Notes under the pieces: model-generated
Database searches by the model: none
What the model was told of the DNA's origin: nothing
What the model saw: the letters and a program-made list of their open reading frames with translations, nothing else
Translations under genes and position numbers: made by a program
Origin: Micromussa lordhowensis
Taxonomy: Eukaryota; Cnidaria; Anthozoa; Scleractinia; Lobophylliidae
DNA length: 64,000 nucleotides
Direction: 5' to 3'
Assembly (NCBI GenBank): GCA_964020085.1
Contig: OZ026595.1
Coordinates: 18,886,653 to 18,950,652, forward strand
In this document: positions 24,091-36,685 of the stretch, piece after piece
Numbering within the stretch: the stretch's first letter is position 1
How the letters are laid out: each line of letters opens with the position of its first letter

Positions 24091-24240
24091 TTATTGAATA
24101 ATTCTCAAAAATACGAGCGAATCTAAAACATCACAACCGTGTTTACATACTATCATCTAAACACACCTATCGACCAATCAGAGCGCGCGAAGTGGCTCTG
24201 TTATTTTATCAAAAAAGTTATATTCTCAAGAGTATCAGGC

Positions 24241-27200
24241 TAAAGCTAAAAAGGTCTATTCATAGATGCCAAGCCAAATATTCATACTCGGGAGTAAGCG
24301 AAAACAAAGTTCAATCTTTGCAAGCTTTTCAAAAAGTGTCTTTCACTGACAAACGATGATGGCCGAATGTAGAAAGAAGCCAAACTAACTTTGCTTTTCA
24401 AAATGCTTTCTCATCATGATCGCAAAGATTATAAACAGTCCCTTTAGATCGTTATGCCTCTGACTAAATTCAAAACCACAAATTTGATCTCAAAATTATT
24501 TGAAGAAGTATATGTCGGGATGATCACTGATGAATTCGCATGAATTCGAAAAATTGACACATTATCAGAAGAATTTGAGTGAAAACAGCCAAATAGCAAC
24601 TTGCGCTTTCACCATAACCCTTAGCAATAAATTCCTTTGAGAACTGATTGAAACATTGCACATTTCTATAGTCACGAGATTTTTCGTAAGAACTCCAAAA
24701 CGCGTTGTAGTTACAAATCTACATTCAATGGAAAGCAGTGAATGTTATAGTAGATGAGTTCTCCTTGTAGGACGTCTTGCTTATTAACGATTCATCGTTC
24801 TGTAAGATAACCAATGGCATTTTTAGACTGATTTCCATACAATCTCTGGTGCTGGCAAGGAAATTCGAAACACTGATCCACTCAAGGAGATCATTAATTG
24901 CGCGCCATATGAGCGTCGTTAATTCATTTTAAGAGAAATGAACATTTATATAGACACCGAGAGAAACTTTTGTACACTTAAGTCAAGTAAAAATCAAGCA
25001 ACAACAGAAATTGCATAAAAACCAGCTTTCAGATGATTCTAGTATTGTTAATGTTATGAGGAGCACATTCAGTTGTTTCAACTCTTACTGTGTTAGACGT
25101 TTTTGATAGCACAATCTGCAACCAACAATGGTATGATCGGAATGTAAACAAAACACATCACGCGGATGGGCATTCCCAGGGCTCATTTGCTAATCAGCAG
25201 CGCATTCTAAGGCGGCAAAAGAAGAAAGAATTTTGAAACAAAATATTGTCATAACTAGCGTGCGTGTTTATGCTTATGCAACTCTTGCGAAATTCAAATT
25301 CACTCAAACTTCACCTCAAAAGAACATAGTTTTACGATTGTTTTTCTAAAAGTTTTCTTTCAATGCAACTTTTTTAAAAAATTCTTATTTTCATTTTTAT
25401 CCTTGGATGAACGAGAAAAGCTAAGAAATGGCAGGGTTGGCTCAAAAATCTTGAAAAGCTTCCGTCTCCACGTGCAAAATAAAATGCAGATTAGATGGTG
25501 TCGAATGGGTGAGAAATTCCATTTCATTGTGCGCCTTCGTGTTTTAATTTTTGTTTTTTATTTCAACTTTAGCATAACCGGTTGAATGAAAAATGCTAGA
25601 GCTTTTTTCCTGTTTTCCACAGAATGTTAACAAATAAAAAATAATTAAAATCGACTTTTAGAAATCGTTTCCTTTTTAGTTCTCAAAAAGGTACAATAAT
25701 TTTGCAAAGCTCCGGCCTACACGTGGGGAATTGAAATGCAAATTAGATTGGGTGAGAAAATGTACTTCTTGATGAACCTTCGTGTTCAACTTTCGCGCTT
25801 AAAAAGCACATAACTGAATTGTTTTTCTTCTGTTTTCTACAAAAGTTTTACCATCAAAAAACAAAACTTGACTTCTTGGAATCATTTCTTTCTTAGCTTT
25901 TTGAAATTCAAATGATCGCTTCCGTTGATGAACATTCGTGGCTTCTCATTAATAACATCATCGAGTTAACTATTCTTTTTATTCTTATCCTTCTTATCCT
26001 TCGAACTCAAAGGCTAGGAAAGGTTCTTGATTTGACATGAAATTGTCTAAAAATATGACTGTTTTCGTATGATCAACTTGCATTTCCTCTTTACAGTATT
26101 ACCAATACATTGCACATAAGTTAACCAGGTTAACGCAATAACGTAAAGATCAAAAAGGTAGCATCGTCTCCATGTACATGTAACATCCAATTCTCAGAAC
26201 TCCCATGAAAAAAATGTATAGAGGTCACTAGGAAGAATTTACTTTTCGATCTTAAACTGAAAATGTACATAGGAAAATTGCAATAAAGAACGCGCACATT
26301 CTGTTCCCAGGTAACTCATCCATCCACTGCAAAACATTTTTAAAACGTTTAGACGAAAGCACTCGAGGTACGTGATAGACGTCGCAACAAAATCATTTTT
26401 CTCCTACTGTTGACTGAAATTACTAATAATCTGTATCGAACGACAAGCAAAAAAAACGGATTGACTCGTTTCTCTAGTGTATTTATATTTGCTAACTTGT
26501 TCATATTAGTCCGTATGTTAAAACCCATATTTGTTCTTACTTTCAGTGTCGAATGCGGAATGATGTGGATCACAGTCAAGAAGAGCGAAGACAAGAACGC
26601 TTATAGAAACAAGATATTCAGAGTAATTCTAGGTAATGGTATCTGTAATTTAGCTGTAACAACCTTTTCTCGATAACATTCGCCTCTCGTCGACCAGAAG
26701 CCATGAGTTATTTCACAGAACTAGTTAGCAAATTTGAAATCTGAACTTTGCGAAACAGGATAGCATATAAAAGGACAATATTTCACTCGTAAAAAGGCAA
26801 GAAAGATCAATTCTCTTCGCTTTATTCATGACCATCTTGAATAAGTTGTTGTGATAATTAGGTTCAAAGTGTTAAAGTGTAGTGTATTTTGTTTTGACCA
26901 GTCATTGGAAAACTGCTTTTAAAACTTCTGGAAAACAAGTTTGCTAGAATCGTTTAAAAGAATTTTTCTACACGAAGGTCTCAACATGATTTAGTAATTT
27001 TGGTCAACTGTAACGGTTAGTAGACTTAGTCATATTTCTAATTTGACAAGTCTTGTTAAGATGTTTTGCAAGTTAGTTTTAATCTCGTGCTCGAATTATG
27101 CAGAATTACATTCTTCTTGTATTTAAGTATTGTAAAAAAAGCTTTTGTTCTTAAAACCACCTTGTAATTAACCAATAATGCTTGAGAAGAAATAAAGACT

Positions 27201-27400
27201 TCAACAATAACTATTGTTGCATTTGTTTATTGTTTTCTATGGTTGCTCAAATAAACAAAAAAATTTGCGCTTTTAAAGGGGCCTGGAAACTAGTCGGAAT
27301 GTAGGCTATCTCTTTTACTATTTTTTGACTAGGTAGGGTTGCCGAAAAAAAAAAAAATTCTGCACTTTTGAACAGAGTCTAGCCAGAAATCAAACACATA
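24241..27400. other. Intergenic, AT-rich, no recognised gene
   Basis: Open frames near 25.4 and 26.4-26.7 kb are short, AT-rich and without recognisable domains. An AATAAA lies at about 27191. I could not support an exon. Confidence 0.4.
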
Positions 27401-27439
27401 CTTTGAATTTTGATGCGAAAAATCCGTTGCACAAGGCAA

Positions 27440-27745
27440 GATTTTTCCCGCCAAAAGACTTAGTATATTTTTGACTCAAAACCAGACACCATTCAAAAGC
27501 GCAGACTTTTTTTCCTAAGAACAATTTTCCCGCCAAAAGACTTAGTTTTTTTTCCGATGTTTTTCCAAGGACCTTTTAGAAGCGCAATACCGTTATCATT
27601 GAAAATTTTTCCCGCTAAGAGACTTAGTTTTTTTTTTCAATTTTTTCTTCAACCTTCAAAGAACAAATTTTCTGGCCGAAAGACTTAGTTTTTTTATCGA
27701 TTTCTCTTTCTTGGCCTATTTAGAACCAAAAGACTTAAGTTTTTT
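27440..27745. repeat. Diverged minisatellite
   Basis: The phrase CCCGCCAAAAGACTTAG or a close variant, each followed by a T-run, occurs at 27447, 27529, 27611, 27674 and 27726. The spacings fall from 82 to about 52 bp. It reads as a tandem array in which later units have lost sequence. Confidence 0.7.
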
Positions 27746-29597
27746 CGATTTGTTTTTGTCCATGAAGGTCAACTTTATCTTGAAAGCAATCACCAATTGA
27801 AGACATTTAATTTTAATCAATGAACTTCTTGAAGCTTGTGGAGTTATCTTTCAACCTGAAAGAAAAAGAAAATTAATTTAATTATGTTCAACCAAATAAC
27901 GATTGCTTCTATGCTTTCTCAACAAATATTAGTTAGCATTGTATACCAGGTATCAACAAGTAAAGCTACCCGTTACATTCAAAAAATTATTTCAGAAAAA
28001 CATTCAGTTGACAAATCAAAATCTCAGAAAACCAATAAATAGGTCTACATTGTACAGCTTGAAAATGCAAAAAAGCAAATGCAGAGTTTTGTAGATTGGT
28101 AAAAATAGTAATCTCCAAAAACATGTTAAAATTGTAACCGCTGCTTATTCAGTGTACATTTTGTCTTCCCCTTCGATCAGTAAGGAATGTACCTTCCACT
28201 TTGTGGCCAAGTAGTCTGCAATTCTGGTTTAGTTCGAAACTCGGAGCCAACTCTAACTTATTTCCATACACTCTTTTTAAGGTGGCTGGAAACAGTTACC
28301 AGATCTTTCCAGCACTTTATACTCTGATGGCTCGATATTACCACTCTACAATAACAATACTACAATTATAATAATGCCACCAATCAAGTACTCAGTCAAT
28401 GGTCAACTTCTCGACATAACAGGTTCCCATGGAAACGCTGTAACGTGTTAGAAACACCCCTAAAAACGTGACCTTAAAGTTCTCATAACTCCAAACAGAG
28501 CTCAATACCCCCATTTGTTATTATCGAATTGTGATCAGCATGTCAAGATAAATCTTTTTACAAACGTTCAAAAATTTCCAAACGAATTTAAAAGAAATCT
28601 TAAATTCTTTAAAATGCAAGTAATATTTAATTCAAGTAATCACTTCCTAGGCATCTGCTTGATTTTCTTACACTGAATTACCAACTAGCAAAGGGTTCGT
28701 TGTACTACTACTCCATCAAAGTATAAGAGCTAAAACTGACCTGCCACATTAACGCTGGAGAATTTGCTGGTTGATCAAGACAGGGTGTCCTAAGGTCATG
28801 CTTAACTATTCTATACCGACTGCTACAATGTACACTTCTGAAAGTTGTGATCATTTTGATACATAAAGACAATGCACAGTAGAACAGGCCCTATATATGC
28901 CTTATGCATTTCCTTCAGGCTTCTCAGCCTTGTCCAATCTTGTAATCCAATCTTTGTATAGTGAAATAGAACTGGGCTCATTCCTTCACAAAACAAGACT
29001 CTGAGAATTTGGTGGCAATACATCAAGATAATGTTCCTTGATTGGTGGTTTTTAGTTTAGTGAATTGTGACATCAGGCAACTACATCAATTTGCTATTTG
29101 CCATGAGTTTCAATTTCTTTTCTATTGCGTTTTAGTTAATTCCACCTTTGAAGTTCTCCTACTATAGTTTAACTATCATTTCGGTAATCATTTTGAATTA
29201 ACAATGTTAAAATTAAATTACAGAAGAATTAACCATGATTATGCTGTAGCCTCTTTGAATGGCTGTTATGTCTAAGACATTTATCATACTTTTAAACCAC
29301 TTTAAAACCTTAGCTAGTATAAGGAACCACTTATCCTGGATATGAATTGGTGGGCACACAAACTGAAACTGAAGCAGTTCTGTTCGCCAATCTAACCCCT
29401 CCCCCTTCCACCATCACCACCCTACATTATCTGTCAGGTATTTGAAGGAAAGGGTATAATCTAAACCCGCTTCTTTGAAAATAGATTAGAGCAAATTTTG
29501 GATTAAGGTTAATCAAACTAAAAAATAATAATAACCACTAGTGCTTAGACACACAATTACAATGTAGTGAGTTAATTAGCAATTACTCCACAGGTGC
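27746..29597. other. Intergenic, no recognised gene
   Basis: AT-rich DNA with short unsupported open frames on both strands. A stretch from about 28280 to 28480 (AAGGTGGCTGGAAACAG) resembles dispersed coral repeats but shows no clear ends. Confidence 0.35.
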
Positions 29598-29668
29598 ATT
29601 GGATATGAAATGGTAGATAACCAACGAGGCACGCAAGGCCAAGTTGGCTATAATCATCTCATATCCAA
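29598..29668. repeat. Short inverted repeat
   Basis: TTGGATATGAAATGG..CCAACGAGGC pairs with GCCAAGTTGG..CATCTCATATCCAA around a 7-bp spacer. About 70 bp, probably a deletion derivative of a MITE. The 102-codon open frame over it is not supported. Confidence 0.55.
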
Positions 29669-29938
29669 CAAGGGCGAGTGGAATTGCTGTACACTTATCA
29701 TATTATTTTGTAGAATGTGGTATAATGGCTCACAACCCATGATGGCTAAGCCAATGAAAACTCTTGAATTGCATCATCCAGTGACTCAGTTTTTAATACT
29801 GACTTTTATTAATGTATGTGGATACATGTATCAGTGTGATAAAGCCACAACTAAAAATCATACCTGTGAAGTGAAACAATATCATATTTCTTCATGGTTG
29901 AATTGTCCAATCAAATAGACTGTAATAAATTGGTTAGA

Positions 29939-30277
29939 CCAATAGACCTTTTTACCGATACGGCGGATATCTTGAATTCCGAAGAAATTATGGGATGCCC
30001 AGGGGGCAGATGAGAAATAATTAAAAAGAATACTGTGGCGTGATAACTTTTAACAATAATTTTTGATAACCATAGGAACAACTGCCAAATATCGTGACGG
30101 AAAGATGTAACGCTTGTAATATTTGTTATGGAATATGAGAGACAAGCAGTAAAAATTTATCCTGAAAGCTGTGTATACGATAAATTTTCGAGCGATTGCC
30201 CCTTCGGCAGCCCATAATTTCTCAGTCAAAACAATAGAATTCAAGATGGCCGCCGTATCGGTAAAAAGGTCTATTGG
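29939..30277. mobile_element. MITE with about 40-bp TIRs
   Basis: The left end CCAATAGACCTTTTTACCG and right end CGGTAAAAAGGTCTATTGG are inverted copies, extending through ATACGGCGG..CTTGAATTC. 339 bp. No transposase. Confidence 0.85.
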
Positions 30278-30665
30278 ATTACATGTTATATTTTAGCTAA
30301 CGCCAAGTGTCAAATTTTGCGGGAAGAATTGCTTTACAGTTTTATCAACAAAATGCCGCTTCAAGACTTGTGAATTTCTTAGATGAAGATATTTCTCAGA
30401 ACTATTTCACAACGTTTATGTTTGTTCCAGATGGTAAATATTGTTGTTAACTTTCCTGGCCATTTTGTTGAAATCCATGTATATTTAACCAGCAAACCAA
30501 ACATTTGCCTGTAGAACACTAATTAAAATTACATGTTATTCTTCATCTATCTACATCATGTGCAACATAAAAATGAAAATACAGGTAGTAGCTGGGTTTT
30601 TATTAGAAGCTGGGTCCCAGGTACATGTACCACCACCGGTCTACTTTGAACAGAGTACCCGGGTA

Positions 30666-31284
30666 TTTAACCCATTGACTCCCAGAGCTTTTTGCCAAAA
30701 ATGCAATTTTTTGGACGTTTTGGAAATTTTCAGCCTGGATATGAGCCAAATTAGCTCCAATCTACTCAAAAGGCATTTGCAACATGGCAGCATGCCTTCT
30801 TTCCACTGGTACCATATTTCACAACATTTGTGCTTGGGCATGCACAGAAATCAAAATTTGGACATTTTGTTTTTGGATGAGAAAGTGACCTACAGGTTTT
30901 TTTCTTTTTTTCTTTTGCATTTCCTTTTTCTCCTTTTCTTATCTTTTTGTGCCAGTGATTGACCAACTGGGCTGGCTTCCAGTTCAAAAATTTCTGAGAA
31001 AGCATCATTGAGACAGGCACTTTTTACCATGGAGTAGCTAAGTGTAATCACAGGACATTTTGCTCCGAATTTTTCACTCAAATTTCTGAACATTTTTGTG
31101 CATATCTCAGGCTCCATTCAGCCGATCACTCTGACCTGGGTATTATTAGAAAGATCTGTTTCTCCTTCAAAACGTGAGTATAGATGATGCCAACTTTGGT
31201 CAAAAGTGATGACCTCAGAGTTAGAACAAAGGCAAACGCTCAGCATGGCCGGTTACGGGCAGCACGGAAGTCAATGGATTAAAA
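30666..31284. mobile_element. TIR element of about 620 bp
   Basis: The ends TTTAACCCATTGACT and GTCAATGGATTAAAA are inverted copies. The 134-codon frame starting at 30558 runs across the left end and is low-complexity at its C-terminus, so it is not taken as a gene. Confidence 0.6.
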
Positions 31285-32611
31285 GAATGACAATAAATAA
31301 AAAAAAATCAAAAGGGGAAAAAACCTCAACTAAATTTTAACTTTTCCCCATAAGTTGCAAACTTTTTTTCTGAACCCCGCTAGAGGCTCAGGCCTTCAGC
31401 ACTCGTGTAAATAGGGTTGCCCCCTTACTCTGTCATGAGAACTCTCCTACTTCAAAACTTAATGACACCCCTGGCAGTAGTGATGGGAAATTCAAGCGGT
31501 TTCTGTGGAGCTCTATGCATCTTACAAACACTATCTAACACTGAAAATCTTTCAAGGGAAAAGAAGTAGTGATGGCTTTACAGTTGGTCCTGGACTTCCT
31601 TTCAACTGTTTTAAATTTCACCTTGCCTGGCAGGCAGTTAATTTATTCTGTGGCTTCTGATCTTGAAACAAAAAACTCATGCACACCAGCAGGAAAAATC
31701 TACATGTAGTTGAACCAGCGGCAACTAAAACATAAGGCAAGCCTGTTTCCTGGGCTTGCTCATCATACGACAGCTATCTGATTATGGCCAACATTCAGTT
31801 TAAGATTTTTTATGGCGAAAATTTCTCTCATAAAATTTATCGCACTTAGAAAATTTGTCTCAAGGCATGTTGATGTTCTTTTTCCAAGACAATGATCAGA
31901 CTGTACAACAACCTCAAGCATGGCTCAGCTAAGGCACTTTGCAAAGTTCCACCATGAATGTTGCTTTGAGCACATCTTTGAGATTTTCTTGTTGCTCATG
32001 GATGGTGTAGTTTGCTTCAAAAGTTCAATGACTTCCGGGTCACTTTTGGTCAAATGTGGAGGAATTTGACCTCCATTTTTATCAAGAGGGCAGAAATTTC
32101 CACTTTCAAGAATTTTACCCAAACTTTTCATCACAGTTTTCCACTGACATTAAATTAACTGTCTACATGTAGCTTTAGAAAAGTTACCCATGAAGAAGCC
32201 CAAATGAAATTAATGGCCTGGGATCAAATAGTAAATTGGTTAGACACTGAGGTAAATGACAAAACATTGAAAAGTTACCTCAGAAATTCTGTCTTGCTTT
32301 ATTCAAAATCTGTGAAAAAATGTTTCCTCCTATTTTGTCTAGACACACCAGCTCAAACCACTATACTATTAAAATGTGAAAAACAAATACAGTGTAGTTT
32401 CATACTGAGAAACCTGACATTATTGATCACCGCCATGGCAACATGTTGCTTGGATAACGGCTTTAAACCACCATAAAAGGTTATCTTTACACAAGTTTTT
32501 GCTTCATGACTGATAAAAACACAGCTGCAAACCTCTTTTAATCAATCAGGATAGTGTAACATTATCTACTGCATCAATAGCTGTGGTTAAGTGGCTAGGT
32601 TATCAATTTAG
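31285..32611. other. Intergenic, no recognised gene
   Basis: AT-rich sequence. The frames at 31925-32134 (minus) and 32204-32476 (plus) lack motifs and splice support. TACATGTA-type words are common here, as in the rest of the gene-poor part. Confidence 0.35.
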
Positions 32612-32614
32612 GTA

Positions 32615-34575
32615 CAGTACCGCTCGAAAATAAGCGAACCAAAACATACGCGAAATACGCGAATTCCAATACGCGTATACGCGTATGCCCATGCGCGTAT
32701 ACGCGTATGGCCATACGCGTATACGCGTATACAAAGTATACGCGTATGCTCATTAGTATTTATGAGCTAGCTTATTGTTGCTTTCTTTGTAATACTGTAG
32801 TTTGTTGTTCAATGGCCCGGTAATACTGGGATAATATGGGCTGCCTAAATCGCTACGTGCCAAATACGGTAGCACTAGCCATAGTTTCACAAAATATTTT
32901 TATAGAATGCGTTCTGTAGCGTTACAATAATTTTATTGCAATAAACTGTCGTTACACAACATATCCGGAAAAACTTGTAGTCGGGTTTCCATCAGAACAT
33001 TTTACCGTTCGTTTTAATCTTTAACTTCATCTCGCTCCAAACAGAACCATTTCACATCTTGTCGTGACGCTTCGAAAAACGGCAGCGACAAAAACAACTA
33101 GCCGTCGCCTGTCAACAAGATTCATGGCAGTAAAGTTTCACGGTGCATCATAAATACTTCGATTAACAATTGTTTTGCAGATGGAAATTTCAGAGTTGAA
33201 ATCACCGAGTTATACTAAATAGAACCAGAGACGCCATCAAAATTTTCACTACACTTCTTGCCGCGTGACGCTTCAGTCGACAAAATAAGCAAGCGACCCT
33301 CCGGCGCGTAACGAAAGATAAACGTCTTGAAAAGTTTCTATTGCAAAATAGTTAATACCTGTTCCCGGCGCATCATAAAAACTTCAACGAAACATCGTTT
33401 CTGCGGATAGGGATCATTTCACCATTTAAATCGCCGATTTATGCCGAACAGAACTGAAAATATCCTTATTTTCACTACTTGCCGTGACGCTTAAAATAGA
33501 TAGACAATTAGCAAGCGACTCGCCGACGCGTGGTGAAAGATGAAAACTTTATATTGCAAAAAAGTTAATACCTGTTCGCGGCGTGTCATAAAAACTTCAA
33601 TGAAACATCGTTTCTGCGGATAGAGATCATTTCACCGTTTAAATCGCCGATTTATGCCGAATAGAACCAGAGATATCATTATTTTCAGTACTTGCCGTGA
33701 CGCTTAAAGTCGATAAACAATTAGCAAGCGACTCGCTGACGCGTGCCGAAAGATGAATGATGAAAACTTCATATTGAAAACTAGTTAATTTCTGTTAACC
33801 GTGAATGAAAACTTTAGTCAATTTGCTTCACAATACTTAGTGATATTCTTGTTAAAGCTACGAACTTAGATGTGAAAACAACGCTTTTTAAACTGAAAGC
33901 AAGTGACGTGTTGTTTACAAACTCGCGCTATATTTAGCAGGAATAGTACCCGGCGAAATGTATCGCGAACATGTTCCACGAACAAACCATTTCTTTCTGA
34001 ACCAAAATTCCTTGGGTTGGGAGAAAGCTTATTGTCCAAACACAACATTTTGCATCGATATATTGCTCGCTCTTAAAGCAATTAAAAGACCGTGACGCGG
34101 CTTTTCCGCTGTGACACTATTTACACGGCATTGCTAGACTTTATCGGAGTGTCTCCCGTGAACTTCGCGGTAAAATGAAATTTATGCTTAGCGGATTATA
34201 CTCTTTTCCTAAACAGGGAGAAAACCAAGCAGTCGTTGCAAGAAGCCAGTGATAATTACTCGACCGATGGCTAATTGGAAAATCTTCAAAGCGAACTAGA
34301 TTGGAAATACGATAGCTACATTCAAGATGTTTTTACAATAATTTGGCTGTAATCGAACGGCTCTCGCTTTTTAAGTTTTCCTAACAGAGCTATTTATTGT
34401 TTCGTCCAAAAATACTTCACAAAAGAAACAGTTAAAGGTGAATAACAAAGAAATACGTATACGCGTATAGGCATACGCGTATACGCGTATAGTCATACGC
34501 GTATACGCGTATTGTCATACGCGTATGCGCGTATAGACTGCGTATGCGAAGTTCGCTTATTTCTGAGCGGTACTG
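32615..34575. mobile_element. Non-autonomous Tc1/mariner-like element with ATACGCGTAT arrays
   Basis: The ends CAGTACCGCTC (32615) and GAGCGGTACTG (ends 34575) are inverted copies; pairing extends about 24 bp with two mismatches and both sides are flanked by TA, the target used by Tc1/mariner elements. Just inside each end is a cluster of the self-complementary word ATACGCGTAT (about 32667-32747 and 34455-34545). The middle has four diverged tandem units marked by GTGACGCTT at 33064, 33265, 33484 and 33697. No transposase frame is present. Confidence 0.8.
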
Positions 34576-34578
34576 TAC

Positions 34579-35744
34579 ACTCATCAATGACAAACTTTAG
34601 AGCTTGGACAGGATAGCTATAAAACTTTAAGATGCTCAGGTACATATCATTTGGCACGAAATGATTAGGCTTTTGTTCTTTTCAATGTTTACATCTTTGC
34701 TTTAAATTGCACTACTTAAAGTAGCTTTCAAAATTTCAGTCATACAGTAAGCCCCAATCCTTGGGCTGTGCTCTAAAGGACCCCGGATGCCACAGGTGAC
34801 TAACTTGTGCCTTTGGGCAACTGGAAAAACTTACTTTTTATGTAAGCTTAAGTTTTGGGCATCCAGGATTTCATGGTTAGAGATGGGCTCCTTACAATTT
34901 TTCTTAGAAAACAGCCCTGAATCCCCACCCAAGAAAATCCCTCCAGGAATCAACCCTGACCACCACAAAAAGTCTTTTGAACAAACTAAGCTACAAGGGC
35001 TTGTAGACAAAAACCTTTTACAATATTTTATTCAATCTTGTATGCATCATTGCTGTGCCTCATTTTGCCGTCCTAATTTTGTTTGTCGCGACTATCCATC
35101 ATTTTCAATTTCACTTTTTGATAATAAAGTGGTTTGTGATATATCAACATTTTTTTGTAAAAAAATTGTTAGACAAAAACCACTGAATAATTACTTTTTT
35201 TGTAACAAAGAGAACTGAGCAGGTTTTCCAGTACTTTTTAGAGTTTACAGAATGGGAAATTGTTACTAAATATTTTAGCTTTTTGTACATGTAAAATTAG
35301 AAGCCTAATTAGAAGAGAAATAAATCTCTGTGTGGCTTTTGTATGCTTTGTTTGATCTTGTAGAGCCACTGGTGTCACCACTGGTAGTGTGAACTGCGCA
35401 TGTGCTGAAAGGGTACATGTAACTATCGATAGATATCACTGGCACTTCCAGTTTCTTAAAATACTTAAGGAAATGTGGTTTTTCATTAAATCCAGTTTTT
35501 ATTGATGAGTTACAGTTTAAGCCAACGTTGGAAACAAAGCTATGTATTCCCTTTGTAAAATCATAATTTTTTCAGAAAATTTCAAAATTTTCGATATTTT
35601 GACATTCTCTCAAAATCTGACCTTTCAGAAATAAAACAAAATCTATGCATACATGTAGCATAATAGAAATTAAAGTTAAAATATTAAATCAGTGAAAAAA
35701 ATCCCAATGAAGTGATGTGCTTGGGAGCCTTTACATTTGTTCAG
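34579..35744. other. Intergenic, weak repeat content
   Basis: A 143-codon frame at 34787-35218 has no recognised domain, and its start lies in a phrase (GGACCCCGGATGCCACAGGT) that looks like a dispersed repeat. Not called as a gene. Confidence 0.3.
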
Positions 35745-35920
35745 AATAGGCCATTTCCGAATTACCTTAGCCTCTTTCTCAAAGCGAGTCTTGGTGCTCA
35801 TCCTTTCATATGAAAATGAGATTTCATTCACATGCAAATTAAACTGATTTTCATATGAATGGTTGTGCACCAGGCCTCGCTTTGAAAGAGAGGCTTTAGG
35901 TAACTCGGAAATGGTCTATT
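35745..35920. mobile_element. Foldback MITE
   Basis: The left arm AATAGGCCATTTCCGA..TTTCTCAAAGCGAG pairs with the right arm CTCGCTTTGAAAG..TCGGAAATGGTCTATT; TTCATATGAA words lie in the inner part. About 176 bp. Confidence 0.75.
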
Positions 35921-35985
35921 AGGTACATGACCATGGGCGTGGCCTGATGATGTCATCATTGGTGTTACTGGTCATTAAAAAGGGT

Positions 35986-36295
35986 TAAACAGGGTTGCCA
36001 CTCATCAGAATCGAAAGAGTTCCCTGACTTTTCCCTGACCTCTGAACAATTTTTACTGACCTTGAATGAACTTGGTGAATAATTAAAAAAGAACAAAAAC
36101 TACAGGCCAAAACTACTGTTCCAGCACGCATCACTTGAAGAGTATCAAAATCAATCACTTTAAAGCATGCTTTTCTGAAAGAAAAAATTATTCCCTGACT
36201 TTTCAATGACTTTTTACAAAATTCCGTGACTTTTCCCTGACTTTGAAAAATTCTAGTTTTACCTGACTTTTTCCTGACCGTGGCAACCCTGTTAA
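35986..36295. mobile_element. hAT-like MITE
   Basis: The ends CAGGGTTGCCAC and GTGGCAACCCTG are inverted copies. CAGGG at the tips is typical of hAT elements. The interior repeats TTCCCTGACTTTTC-like words several times. A clear 8-bp target duplication was not seen, so the superfamily is tentative. Confidence 0.65.
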
Positions 36296-36395
36296 CATAC
36301 ATGAAATAACTTTGAACTAACTAAAAATGGCAATTTCCCTAAGCAATGGCTTAAAAAGATCAGTTAATGGGCCCTTAACATAATGAAAAAATATT

Positions 36396-36616
36396 TCTGT
36401 TGATTGGAGTCCAATCCTAGGAACATTTTGAAATGAAACATATCTATGACACAAACCAGTTACATATTGCAAAACTTTTTTGTTGTTGCAATTGACAAAA
36501 CATGCTTTGAAATAACAGATGCGTCGGTGACACCCTGACATAACTCACACAGTGTGGTTCTAGGAGTGCAGTGCACCAACTTATATCCAGGATATGTTCA
36601 TGATTATGCACAGTGT
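36396..36616. repeat. Local direct repeat, copy 1
   Basis: It shares CTGTTGATTGGAGTCC, ACACAAACCAGTTACATATT and ATATCCAGGATATGTTCATG with copy 2 at 38642-38853. In copy 2 these blocks occur in a different order. Confidence 0.6.
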
Positions 36617-36685
36617 ACACTGTAGATATTCTATAATGTAAAAAAAATGCTGTTACTAACTAAAGACAATACAAATTGTACTCAC

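Larger units (their letters stand above)
23586..24240. repeat. Older repeat split by nested MITEs
   Basis: 23586-23683 and 24222-24240 are the two parts of the repeat seen intact at 12068-12215. In the intact copy CAAGAA runs straight into TTCTCAAGAGTATCA. Here about 540 bp of MITE sequence lies between them. Confidence 0.65.

Noticed and set aside
30558..30962. 134-codon frame at 30.6 kb
   Set aside because: It crosses the left end of a TIR element and ends in a low-complexity Phe/Leu run; no splice or homology support.
33050..33760. CRISPR array
   Set aside because: The units of about 210 bp are diverged end to end, with no short constant repeat and unique spacers, and the DNA is eukaryotic.
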